Source: Paracoccaceae bacterium (GTDB taxonomy: Bacteria > Pseudomonadota > Alphaproteobacteria > Rhodobacterales > Rhodobacteraceae). Taken from it: 49,169 bases of DNA. Position numbers and translations under genes: made by a program. Of the stretch, positions 35,401 through 42,495 are shown in pieces. The notes under the pieces were generated by a model. It had not been told where the DNA came from, did not search any database, and was given only the letters and a program-made list of their open reading frames with translations. The first letter of the stretch is position 1. Every line of letters begins with the position of its first letter. The stretch lies in the NCBI GenBank assembly GCA_018607905.1, contig JABBAP010000006.1, positions 1-49,169 of the forward strand. The letters run 5' to 3'.

Positions 35401-35482
35401 AAGTCGCCAACGTAACCGCCAACAAAATTAACTGACTGCGTTTTGAATGTTTCCAAATGAACGAAAAAAGTGTGGAATCCAT
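32402..35482 (-). CDS. ABC-exporter-like protein with degenerate ATPase, large insertion and cyclic-nucleotide-binding domain
   Basis: This is a protein of about 1026 residues (1037 if the ATG at 35515 is used; numbers below count from there). Residues 15-340 look like an ABC exporter membrane domain. The nucleotide-binding domain begins at about 358, but Walker A (393-401) reads ATSEAASQA, with no Gly-rich loop or Lys. Walker B (807-812) reads LILQS, with Asp and Glu replaced. The signature is changed to GIGGT (781-785). The Q-loop (YAQSAPYMFDGT, Gln440) and an H-loop His843 persist. About 320 residues separate Q-loop and signature, roughly 250 more than normal, helical and unlike anything I recognise. 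Residues 890-1010 form a cNMP-binding domain. ATP hydrolysis seems lost; a receptor or scaffold role is possible (inference). Confidence 0.85.
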   Translation of the reverse strand: MDSTLFSFIWKHSKRSQLILLAVTLATFPLLYITLELPKRIINDAIGGDGNPVDVYGYQFEQMQFLMVLCGGFLVSVLANGLLKMRLNTMKGVLAERLLRRFRFQLLSRMMRFPRPFFRKTSQGELVSMVTSEAEPMGGLMGDMLSQPVFQAGQMITILTFLFAQSFWFGLASVALIPLQAWVIPKLQRQINQLNKTRIQEVRKLAADIGETAAGVSDIRVNGGLRFRLALFSNRLGALFGIRFQIYQKKFFMKFLNNFINQLTPFFFYSVGGYLAIQGQITVGALVAALAAYKDLSSPWKELLSYYNQTQDMALRWEVVTERFAPKTLVEDALFEGEPVENPSLVGEIVLKNVTVRDDNDHVVLEDLNLTIRAGARVAVKATSEAASQAFADLLTREVIPHRGTITIAGLNLNELHQGVVGSRIGYAQSAPYMFDGTLGDNLMLPLKHSPQITDGAQVKFDEWLDEAKRSGNSLDPLSAKWIDPPKVGFENDEAIRDWWFQLVEAMGSDEFMVRRALRTRMNPQTQPELAELIVNLRPEIETRLEAAGLLDVVYRFDPEKFNPVSPLGSNLMYALPVRFLQQTTLGASEGFLRVLRAEGLVEQLTDMSASVVGNLIATFGSDGTDHPLFRRLNMDDELYQQLSDIHMKRNKNGNEGLEDEELSLLMTVPFAFSAEQIGPAFNEEFKDRVLEIRESSSEHLVAELGGLFERISPEKYIPVMTVLGNAIFGRISGMAGAKEQQVEDIVVEVINEQGWRRQTAQSIFDLEMGIGGTNLPAVFRERAAISRAGIKKPDILILQSALSSHDADNRSKMRERIGNLMPKATKIFIENHFNAPESYDMFIEIENGRIDGGQKAVDLGTDNMSRDDLNRKLAAISQADLFKDIDLKNQRLLAYSAQWYNAKAGQTVFRKDEQADAAYLCVSGKAGLFWEVGSDAERLVTEINSGRLIGDLAVILDDARILDLVAIEDTVFLRIGASELNAVIENDAAVAGSLLRAVGGHLKSAGEALRSAAEAGYRPNGNLDD

Positions 35483-35581
35483 AGAATGAGACCTAAAATC
35501 TAAAGGGAGTGCCATTAGATTTAGAGGTGTGGAATAAAATTACAATGACAACTGGTGGCGCGCCAAAGAATTGTGTGCGCG

Positions 35582-36286
35582 CTAATGGCCGAAATATGCC
35601 TGCGCTAAACGCTCATCATCTGCCAATTCTGCAGGGGTGCCTTGCGCAGAAATATGGCCACTTTCCATCACATAAACTTTTTCGGCCAGCGTCATGGCAA
35701 AATTCGCATTCTGTTCAGTGATCACGACGGTCAATCCAAATTCACCGCGCAATCGGCGCAAAACTTCGGCGATTTCCAAACACACTTTCGGTGCTAACCC
35801 GATCGTCGGCTCATCCACCAACAACAGGCGCGGACTCGTCATTAACGCTCGCCCAAGCGAAACCATCTGCCGCTCCCCACCTGACTGCGTGGATGTTTCC
35901 TGGTCTTCTCGTTCGGCCAATCGCGGAAACAATTCGTGTATCATCTTCATGTTTTTTTCAATGTCATCACGTGCCGTATAACTTCCGACCAACAGGTTAT
36001 CGCGCACGCTCATGTAGGGAAACAGATTGAACCGCTCAGGCGCATAACCGATGCCCCTTTGCACCACATGCGCAGCCGTTTTTCCTACCAACGATGCACC
36101 ATCGAACCGCATATCACCTGTGGTTTTTGTCAGCCCCATAATGCTATCGAGCAGTGTGGATTTCCCCGCGCCATTTGCGCCGATCAACGCAATAGCCCCG
36201 CCCTCTTCCACATCAAATGAAACGCCATGCAAGGCTTGCGCTTTGCCATAAAACGCCGACAGGTTTTCAATTTCCAGAAATGCCAT
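35582..36286 (-). CDS. Branched-chain amino acid-type ABC transporter ATPase (LivF-like)
   Basis: This 234-residue ATPase is one of two powering a Liv-family importer. Walker A is GANGAGKS (36-43); 'GYAPERFNLFPYMSVRDNLLVG', signature SGGERQMVSLGRALM, Walker B LLLVDEPTIGLAP and 'ITEQNA' follow the LivF pattern, and all key residues are present. It starts on the last base of livG-like gene's stop region (36286) and is the last gene of the operon that runs from 40167. Substrate is set by the binding protein, not by this subunit. Confidence 0.92.
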   Translation of the reverse strand: MAFLEIENLSAFYGKAQALHGVSFDVEEGGAIALIGANGAGKSTLLDSIMGLTKTTGDMRFDGASLVGKTAAHVVQRGIGYAPERFNLFPYMSVRDNLLVGSYTARDDIEKNMKMIHELFPRLAEREDQETSTQSGGERQMVSLGRALMTSPRLLLVDEPTIGLAPKVCLEIAEVLRRLRGEFGLTVVITEQNANFAMTLAEKVYVMESGHISAQGTPAELADDERLAQAYFGH

Positions 36287-37017
36287 TACGCCTCTCCCAG
36301 ATAGGACGCGCGAACCGCCTCACTACTCATGACATCGCCGTATGACCCCTGTGCAACCATGCTGCCATAGTTAATCGCAATCGCCGTATCGACCAGTGGT
36401 TCCAGCGCTTTCAGATCATGACTAACAATCAAGAACGTCATGCCATCGGATCGCATTTTTTGAACCAACCCGCTGATCATCGCGATTTCAGCAACCGTCA
36501 AGCCCGCGAACACTTCGTCCAACAGCATCACCTTGGGATCAGTCGCCATTGTTCGTGCCATTTCCAGCTTGCGCAGATCCCCCATCGACAATTCTGCAGG
36601 GGTGCGATCTAGGTCGTTTTCGCTAAACCCGACCGCCATCGCCAGTTCCAATTCGCGATCTCGGTTCGGCCCCTTAAGGATCATCCCAAACACACTGTCA
36701 GGCATCAAGCCAACGCGAATATTCTCAGCCACACTCATCTCTGCAAACGGGCGCGGCACCTGATACGTTCGGCTGACGCCACGGCGAATACGCGCAGGCG
36801 TGGTCATCTTTGACAGCTCTTCACCATCCAGCATGATCGACCCCGAAGTTTGGCGATGCTCCCCCATCACAAGGCTAAACACTGTCGTTTTTCCTGCGCC
36901 ATTTGGCCCGATCAAACCAACCGATTGGCCAGGTTCAACCGTGAATGACAAATCATTTGTCGCCGTCAGCCCACCAAATTTCTTTACCAAATTTGTGATT
37001 TTTAAGGACGCACTCAT
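36286..37017 (-). CDS. Branched-chain amino acid-type ABC transporter ATPase (LivG-like)
   Basis: This 243-residue ATPase has Walker A GPNGAGKT (37-44), the LivG-type 'RRGVSRTYQVPRPFAEMSVAENI', signature LSMGDLRKLEMARTM, Walker B VMLLDEVFAGL and the H-loop VSHDLKA. It overlaps LivM by four bases (37014-37017). The signature LSMGDLRK varies from the LSGGQ consensus, as is frequent in LivG/UrtD-like proteins. Forms a heterodimer with the LivF-like subunit. Confidence 0.92.
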   Translation of the reverse strand: MSASLKITNLVKKFGGLTATNDLSFTVEPGQSVGLIGPNGAGKTTVFSLVMGEHRQTSGSIMLDGEELSKMTTPARIRRGVSRTYQVPRPFAEMSVAENIRVGLMPDSVFGMILKGPNRDRELELAMAVGFSENDLDRTPAELSMGDLRKLEMARTMATDPKVMLLDEVFAGLTVAEIAMISGLVQKMRSDGMTFLIVSHDLKALEPLVDTAIAINYGSMVAQGSYGDVMSSEAVRASYLGEA

Positions 37018-37955
37018 GACCGCGCCCTGACCTTGGACCAGCCTTGGTTGATGATCTCATAAATCCCTTTGGGCTGGTACATGTACAACAACAACGCCAC
37101 CCCGCCATAAATGAAATACCGCTCTGCGCCGGGCAGATAAGGCCGCAAGTATTCCAATAAAAATGTTAGGAAAAACGCACCGATAATCGGCCCAATCGTG
37201 GTGGATGCGCCACCAATCAGCGCCGCCACAATGATCGTGAACACAAAGTTGATATCGAACAACGCACGCGGCGCTATTGACCCCAGATAATGCACGTAAA
37301 ATGCCCCTCCGAGGCCTGCAATCAACGCGCTCAACAGAAACGCAAACAGCTTGAGTCGCGTTACAGACAATCCAGATCCCTTTACCGCCTCTTCGTTCAT
37401 TCCAATCGCAGACAGCGCCGTGCCGATCCGCGTGCGCATCAAAAGCCAGACACAAAACGCGACAATCACCATCAAGGTCAGCGACATGTAATACCCGTTC
37501 ACCGCGCCCCGCGTCAGCGTCGGCAGGCCCGACATGCCCCGCGTTCCACCTGTCAAATCGGGGCGGATGACCTGAACAAGTTGATAGATCAACTCCATAT
37601 ATGCCAGCGTAATCAGCGCGAAATAACTGCCTTTGATGCGCAAGGCTGGCAACACCACCAGTAACCCAGCAATCATCGTAACGATAACGGCAATAGGGAT
37701 CGACAACTCCACAGGCACATCAAACCGCTTGGTCAGAATGGCCGTAGTATAGGCCCCAATCCCGATCAAAAACGGATGCCCAAAGCTCACGTAACCTGTA
37801 CGCCCTGACAAAACATCCCAACTGATCGCAAACACAGCCAAGAAGTTCGCAAAAATGAAAATCCGTAGCGTACCCTTGGATACCATTTCAGGCATCAGAA
37901 ACATAAATACGACAAACGCAGCCCACGCCGCAAAGTGATACCAACGCAGTTCCAT
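37014..37955 (-). CDS. Branched-chain amino acid-type ABC transporter permease (LivM-like)
   Basis: This 313-residue inner-membrane permease has about nine hydrophobic segments and the family pattern 'SGRTGYVSFGHPFLIGIGAY' and 'ALIGGASTTIGPIIGAFFL' (each in part). ATG 37955 is chosen because GAGGA lies eight bases upstream and it follows the LivH-like stop by one base; the frame stays open for seven further codons upstream. It pairs with the LivH-like protein to form the membrane channel. Confidence 0.93.
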   Translation of the reverse strand: MELRWYHFAAWAAFVVFMFLMPEMVSKGTLRIFIFANFLAVFAISWDVLSGRTGYVSFGHPFLIGIGAYTTAILTKRFDVPVELSIPIAVIVTMIAGLLVVLPALRIKGSYFALITLAYMELIYQLVQVIRPDLTGGTRGMSGLPTLTRGAVNGYYMSLTLMVIVAFCVWLLMRTRIGTALSAIGMNEEAVKGSGLSVTRLKLFAFLLSALIAGLGGAFYVHYLGSIAPRALFDINFVFTIIVAALIGGASTTIGPIIGAFFLTFLLEYLRPYLPGAERYFIYGGVALLLYMYQPKGIYEIINQGWSKVRARS

Positions 37956-37956
37956 C

Positions 37957-38808
37957 CTACAATTCCTCTCGACCAAAGAGGCCTTTGGGCCGTAAAATCA
38001 AAACCCCGATAATCAGGGCCATCGTCATCACACCGCGCAATTCTGGCGCTATAAAAGCAGAGGTCATGACTTCCATAAATCCAATGATATGGGCAACAAT
38101 TAGCGTGCCAATAATCGAGCCAATGCCACCCACAATCACGACGGCCACGGCGATAATCAGTGGCGCAACCCACATGCCGGGATACAACTGCGTGTAGCTG
38201 GCAAAAAACACCCCCGCGACGGCACCCAAGGTGCCAGAAATGCCCCAAGTAATCATGTTGATCCGGTCCGCATCAATGCCCGAAATCGCAGCGCCCTTCG
38301 GGTCCATCGAAACGGCCTGCATCGCGCGACCCGTGTGTGTTTTTCGCACAAAGAAATACAGCGCGATTAGAATGACCCAACTGGCAACAGCCGCAAACAG
38401 GTTAGAATATGGAACAGCCGCACCCGCAATCCGCTCCACACCTGGAATGATCGGAAGCAAGATTTTCGAGCTGTCGCCAAACATTAAAACTACCCCAGCC
38501 TGCAACACTACCGCAAGGATAAGCGAGGAAATTTCAACGGCGACATGATCGCCTTTTAACGGTTTGACCAGCAGCTTGAATTTCAAAATACCCATCGTAC
38601 AGCCCAGAATGGCAGCCAGCAAAACACCCGCAATTTTCGGCATGCCAAGCGTTTGCGCGAAGTAGAAATAGGTATATCCGCCAATCAGCAGATAGGCGCC
38701 GTACGCAAGGTTCAGGATACGTCCGACGCTAAAGATAAGCGTGAACCCCATCGCAATCAGCGCGTATAGCCCGCTTAAAAGCAGTCCTTGGATCAGGATT
38801 TGCGTCAT
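37957..38808 (-). CDS. Branched-chain amino acid-type ABC transporter permease (LivH-like)
   Basis: This 283-residue permease has about eight membrane helices, the start 'GLLLSGLYALIAMGFTLIFSVGRILNLAYGAY' (in pieces), and the conserved 'SIIGTLIVAHIIGF' near the C-terminus. It ends with 'RPKGLFGREEL', a standard LivH tail. A hairpin (38841-38866) lies between it and the upstream binding-protein gene. Function: translocation channel with the LivM-like partner. Confidence 0.93.
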   Translation of the reverse strand: MTQILIQGLLLSGLYALIAMGFTLIFSVGRILNLAYGAYLLIGGYTYFYFAQTLGMPKIAGVLLAAILGCTMGILKFKLLVKPLKGDHVAVEISSLILAVVLQAGVVLMFGDSSKILLPIIPGVERIAGAAVPYSNLFAAVASWVILIALYFFVRKTHTGRAMQAVSMDPKGAAISGIDADRINMITWGISGTLGAVAGVFFASYTQLYPGMWVAPLIIAVAVVIVGGIGSIIGTLIVAHIIGFMEVMTSAFIAPELRGVMTMALIIGVLILRPKGLFGREEL

Positions 38809-38840
38809 AAAATCATGCCTGTTGGAAGAAAATTAAACAA

Positions 38841-38866
38841 CGGTGGCACAGTTGTCTGCGCCACCG
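38841..38866 (-). terminator. Intra-operon terminator/attenuator after the binding-protein gene
   Basis: Reading the minus strand, CGGTGGC pairs with GCCACCG (38860-38866 and 38841-38847) and is followed by a T-rich stretch (TTGTTTAATTTT). It would reduce readthrough from the binding-protein gene into the permease genes, echoing the layout of the Pot-type operon at 11071. Confidence 0.75.
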
Positions 38867-38877
38867 AAGATGTTTGT

Positions 38878-40167
38878 TTATTTCTTTACCCAGCTTGGCA
38901 AAGTAAACGTCGTTGTCGCGAATTCAGGTGGGTAAACCACCCCGACGCTTCCGTCTTCTTTCCACTGAACCACAACCATCGAAGGTGCCGCATCTTCATA
39001 GGGTGCTGTCAGATCGAACAGCGCGTTATGGGGGTAGGTGCGGCCTGTTACTGGTTCGACCGTATCTTTGTCCCAGAACCCGTAACGCAACACCAACTTG
39101 TCATCCTTTTTCAGCGTTAGGTCTTGCTTTTCCATCGCAGCGGCCCATTTTTTCACGTCTTTGAAACCACCAGCTTCTTCTGCAGCAGCCATCGCTTGTT
39201 TCAGGCCATAATAAGCGTTGAAACCGTTGAAATGTGGGATTGCAGGGCGCGACGAATATTTCGCCTTATAGGTTTTCACGAATGCTTCGGATGTAGCGTC
39301 AAGCGCGTAACCAACTGATGGAACAGGCGACAATGTGGAAATTCCGCCGCCTTGGCCGCCCGTATCTTCCCAGTATTCCATACCGAGTGCGGATACGTTC
39401 ACGCCTGTCATACCCATAGGCACTTGCAGCTTCACATATTGGCTGGAAATCACTTGCGAGTTCACCGAACTGACCTGATAAATAAAGTCCGCTCCAGATG
39501 CTTCTGCTTTCGAAAACAGCGGTGCGAAATCGTTGGTGTTCACGTCATAGGTGATGATTTCTTTCACTTCGATCCCAGCAACTGGCCCCAAAGCCTCGGT
39601 CACTAGCCCCGTGATCGCGCCACCGAATGCGGTGTCTTCGGCCAAAATAACAACACTCTCCCAGCCCATTTCTTTCTTCAGAACATCCGCACCAAAATTG
39701 ATGTACAGCGTGGCCAAAGCCTCGTCCGACGCGATGTTCATGAAATATGGCGCCATCGTTTCAGGGTCTTCGATGACCATGTCGATGATACCGATGTAAG
39801 ACGTCCAGGTATCCAGTGTCGGGATTTGGAATTCCTGCATCCGTGGCAACCAACCGAGTGTTACATCGTCGATGGAACCAGAAATGATGAAATCGACTTC
39901 TTCGCTTTCGGCCAAATATTCATAAGCTTTTACGCCTTCAGTGACGTCTTCGCCGGTATCCGCAGACACCAGAACGATTTTCTCGCCCATTAGGCCGCCT
40001 TTGGCGTTCAATTCTTCGATGGCGATAGTTGCGCCGCGCAATGTGGACAGGCCGGTATCGGATGACAATGATCCGATGAAGCCGACTTTGATATCTGCAA
40101 AAGCAGCCGAGCTGAGCAAAAGCGTGCTCAATGCTGCCGTTGAAAACAGAGTTTTCGTAAGTTGCAT
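38878..40167 (-). CDS. Liv-type ABC transporter substrate-binding protein
   Basis: This 429-residue periplasmic binding protein has a Sec signal peptide (MQLTKTLFSTAALSTLLLSSAAFA; cleavage near residue 24). The mature start 'DIKVGFIGSLSSDTG' and 'IAIEELNAKGGLMGEKIVLVSADTGEDV' (in pieces) belong to the type I leucine/amide/urea family. ATG 40167 is preferred for its GGGAGAA ribosome site and the signal peptide. The length is longer than LivJ/LivK, nearer to amide- or urea-type binding proteins. It opens the transporter operon; a 14-bp palindrome shared with the BMC operon lies about 50 bp before its start, so the ligand may be the BMC substrate or a precursor (inference). Confidence 0.92.
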   Translation of the reverse strand: MQLTKTLFSTAALSTLLLSSAAFADIKVGFIGSLSSDTGLSTLRGATIAIEELNAKGGLMGEKIVLVSADTGEDVTEGVKAYEYLAESEEVDFIISGSIDDVTLGWLPRMQEFQIPTLDTWTSYIGIIDMVIEDPETMAPYFMNIASDEALATLYINFGADVLKKEMGWESVVILAEDTAFGGAITGLVTEALGPVAGIEVKEIITYDVNTNDFAPLFSKAEASGADFIYQVSSVNSQVISSQYVKLQVPMGMTGVNVSALGMEYWEDTGGQGGGISTLSPVPSVGYALDATSEAFVKTYKAKYSSRPAIPHFNGFNAYYGLKQAMAAAEEAGGFKDVKKWAAAMEKQDLTLKKDDKLVLRYGFWDKDTVEPVTGRTYPHNALFDLTAPYEDAAPSMVVVQWKEDGSVGVVYPPEFATTTFTLPSWVKK

Positions 40168-40217
40168 TAGATTCTCCCATTTGGTTAAAACGGTGCCGTC
40201 TCCCCAGCTCCGTCGTA

Positions 40218-40231
40218 TACTGTATACAGTA
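40218..40231. promoter_or_regulatory. Palindromic operator upstream of the Liv-type importer
   Basis: TACTGTATACAGTA is a perfect 14-bp palindrome about 50 bp before the binding-protein start, flanked by another GTATAC repeat unit (40215-40220). Its match at 47035-47048 differs at two of 14 positions. Sites of this form are typical of GntR-family regulators (family knowledge); no such gene is in the window. Confidence 0.7.
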
Positions 40232-40286
40232 CACATCGCAAGATTCGTTGCAACAGTGGATTTTTGGGACTTTTTGCGAAGATGGC

Positions 40287-40697
40287 CTACCTAAGGGCAA
40301 TATTTCCGTCTTCGTCGTGAATGATCGCATCCACATCGATCTCAACCATCATACCGGGTTGGGTCAGCCCAGCCTCGACCCCCGTCATCACCGGATCAAT
40401 CCCCTTGAACACCTCGCCGTGGGCTTTAACCAAACCACCCGCCACAGAAATATCCGTAACATAGGCCCGCGTGCGCACCACGTGGCGCATCTCGGCCCCA
40501 ACTTCACGCAATGCTTCTTCGATGCGACCAAGAATATAGACGCTCTGCGCATAACAATCGTTCGGTGCGTGCAATTTTCCAGACGGTTCAATCGCCGTGG
40601 TTCCCGCAATGTAAACAAACGGCCCCACACGTTTGGCCCGTGAATAACTGCCGATTTCTTCAAACCGCCCGCCAGAATTCCACTTGCGCAGGGTCAT
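40287..40697 (-). CDS. Rid-family protein, last gene of the BMC operon
   Basis: This 136-residue Rid-superfamily protein has the segments 'YSRAKRVGPFVYIAGTTAIEPSGK' (in part), 'VRTRAYVTDISVAGGLVKAHGEVF' and 'GMMVEIDVDAII'. The usual RidA arginine position reads DPVMTGVEAGLTQPG and has no Arg, so it is more likely of a non-RidA subgroup. Its ATG overlaps the malate-dehydrogenase-like stop by four bases. Rid proteins remove or channel reactive enamines and imines; in a compartment operon fed by amine oxidation this would be useful (inference). It has no visible targeting peptide. Confidence 0.88.
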   Translation of the reverse strand: MTLRKWNSGGRFEEIGSYSRAKRVGPFVYIAGTTAIEPSGKLHAPNDCYAQSVYILGRIEEALREVGAEMRHVVRTRAYVTDISVAGGLVKAHGEVFKGIDPVMTGVEAGLTQPGMMVEIDVDAIIHDEDGNIALR

Positions 40698-41872
40698 AGC
40701 CCAAGCCGCGTGCGAATGGCCTCTGCGGCACCGTGCAGCGCGTCGGTCTCATCAGGTGTCAGCCGCAGTTCTTCAACCCCAACCAGCCCAGTTTGCCCCA
40801 AATGCGCAGGCACACCGAGCACCACACCAGAAACCCCGTATTCCCCTTCCAGCATTACCGACGCTGGAACAGGCCCAACCTTGGCCCCGCGAATATGATC
40901 CATCAATTCAATCGAGGAATGCGCAGGTGCAATCGTGGCCGAGCCAGATTTTTTCAACGCAACAACTTGTCCGCCACCCGTAATCGCATCTTTCACACAA
41001 TCCGCAATTTGATCCGCCGACAAGAACCGTTCCAACGCGCGCCCTTTGATCCGCGCCAAAGACGTGATCGGCGCCATCTCATCGCCGTGCGACCCCAGCG
41101 TAATTGCGGACACATCGGCAGGTGTAACACCCGCCGCCATCGCCAGCGCGTTGCGGAAACGGCTGCTGTCAAGCGTGCCCGCCATCCCCAAAACCCGTTC
41201 GCGCGGAAACCCAGTGGCCCGCAGCATTTCTACCGTCATTTCATCGAGCGGGTTGGTCACAACAATCACAATCGCATTCGGCGCGTTCGATTTTATCGCC
41301 TCTGCCGCTGCATGAATAACCCGTGTATTCACATCAATCAGATCGGCCCGCGTCATACCCGGCCCCCGCGCACGCCCAGCGGTCACAACAACGACATCTG
41401 CGCCAGCAACCATCGCCAAATCTTCGCCGCCAACGCACCGTGCCCGCACACCCGTAATCCCGCTTGTGTGGTTCAAATCGAGCGCCGTCGCTGCCGCCAT
41501 TCCAGGCGCAATATCAATCAGCGTGATTTCATCCGCCATATCCGCCATAGCTGCGAGATGCGCGATATTGCCACCAACACCACCTGCGCCAACCAGCGCA
41601 ACCTTGGCGAACCGACGCACATTTCGCTGTGTCACAGGCTTGGGCGCTGCCCATTTCGCGCCGCGCCGATATAGCCCACGCCGCATGGCGGTGTTGCCGT
41701 CCGTTCGTGCCAAGCTCGGTTTTTCCAGTGGCCCATCGACAAGGCGAATCCCCAACCGCGCCGCCGTTTCTCGTGCTAAATCCGTAACGATGTCATCAGG
41801 CAGGATTTCGAACACAATGCGGCTGCGTTGCCTTGCTTGTTCGATATGTTCTGTTCCGATGACACGCGACAT
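40694..41872 (-). CDS. Malate/lactate dehydrogenase-like enzyme with an N-terminal extension
   Basis: The C-terminal 300 residues of this 392-residue protein are an NAD-dependent 2-hydroxyacid dehydrogenase. Visible are GAGGVGG (95-101), 'ITLIDIAPGMA' with the NAD-selecting Asp, Arg169 and Arg175 in GRARGPGMTRADL, Asp235 and Arg238, and catalytic His262 in GSHGDEM. Arg169 corresponds to the malate-type specificity residue. About 88 extra residues precede the core: 'GTEHIEQARQRSRIVFEI' and 'DDIVTDLARETAARLGIRL' resemble short adaptor segments seen at the ends of BMC-associated enzymes, followed by a basic linker. It overlaps the BMC-T gene by one base. It may regenerate NAD inside the compartment in place of an alcohol dehydrogenase (inference). 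Confidence 0.86.
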   Translation of the reverse strand: MSRVIGTEHIEQARQRSRIVFEILPDDIVTDLARETAARLGIRLVDGPLEKPSLARTDGNTAMRRGLYRRGAKWAAPKPVTQRNVRRFAKVALVGAGGVGGNIAHLAAMADMADEITLIDIAPGMAAATALDLNHTSGITGVRARCVGGEDLAMVAGADVVVVTAGRARGPGMTRADLIDVNTRVIHAAAEAIKSNAPNAIVIVVTNPLDEMTVEMLRATGFPRERVLGMAGTLDSSRFRNALAMAAGVTPADVSAITLGSHGDEMAPITSLARIKGRALERFLSADQIADCVKDAITGGGQVVALKKSGSATIAPAHSSIELMDHIRGAKVGPVPASVMLEGEYGVSGVVLGVPAHLGQTGLVGVEELRLTPDETDALHGAAEAIRTRLGL

Positions 41873-42495
41873 TACTCTGTCCGTCCGTCCACAGCTTCAA
41901 TCGCTTTGGTCGCTGCTTCAACCGCTGTTTGAACCGAATTTTCGGACCCAGAAATAAACAACCGCCCAAAACGTCCAACCGCGCGAACCTCGACCATGTC
42001 AATCTCTGCAGATTTCTCGGCCTCATTTGCGGCAATCGAAATATAGGCCGCTGGCGCACATTCGATAATCCCCAGCGTTTGCCCCGGAACCAACAACGAA
42101 CCCTTGCGCCATTTGTTCAACAATTGCGCCTGATACGGCTCAACGCTCGTGATAATCTGCGTGTTCGTAATCGCAGGCTTCAACCGATCTGACATCGTCG
42201 CGCCCAACTCGGACAACATCGCATCGCGTGCAGCCGTCACTTCTGCATTGCTTGGGGAGCGCAAGATAAAGAACCCAAATTCCCGCTCAACCATTTGCGT
42301 CGTTGCTTCAACGCTCGACGCTTTCAACGCACGGTCAATCAGTGAAAACACGCCGTTGCCCGGTGCAAATTCCCCGATCAGAACGGTGTCACCCGACAAA
42401 GGCACAGATCCCTGCACAGTTGCCCCGTTGTAAGCGGCAAATTTTGGCTGCAAATTGTCGATTTGCATCAACGCCCGAATAGTAATTCCACTCAT
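41872..42495 (-). CDS. BMC shell protein with tandem BMC domains (BMC-T trimer)
   Basis: This 207-residue protein holds two BMC domains. The first (about 5-95) is divergent ('PGNGVFSLIDRALKASSVEA', 'EFGFFILRSP'). The second (about 130-205) is clear: 'GQTLGIIECAPAAYISIAANEAEKSAEIDMVEVRAVGRFGRLFISG' (in pieces) and 'VQTAVEAATKAIEAV'. Such proteins form pseudohexameric trimers in the facets of the shell, often with a gated pore. Overlaps both neighbours. It is the only tandem-domain shell protein here. Confidence 0.94.
   Translation of the reverse strand: MSGITIRALMQIDNLQPKFAAYNGATVQGSVPLSGDTVLIGEFAPGNGVFSLIDRALKASSVEATTQMVEREFGFFILRSPSNAEVTAARDAMLSELGATMSDRLKPAITNTQIITSVEPYQAQLLNKWRKGSLLVPGQTLGIIECAPAAYISIAANEAEKSAEIDMVEVRAVGRFGRLFISGSENSVQTAVEAATKAIEAVDGRTE

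Noticed and set aside
35582-40167. Leucine/isoleucine/valine importer
   Set aside because: The binding protein is longer than LivJ/LivK, and the promoter palindrome ties the operon to the BMC locus, so a different ligand is more likely.
40733-41674. Plus-strand open frame of over 300 codons opposite the malate-dehydrogenase-like gene
   Set aside because: Arg/His/Asn-rich low-complexity product with no family features; the opposite strand encodes a clear enzyme with all catalytic residues.
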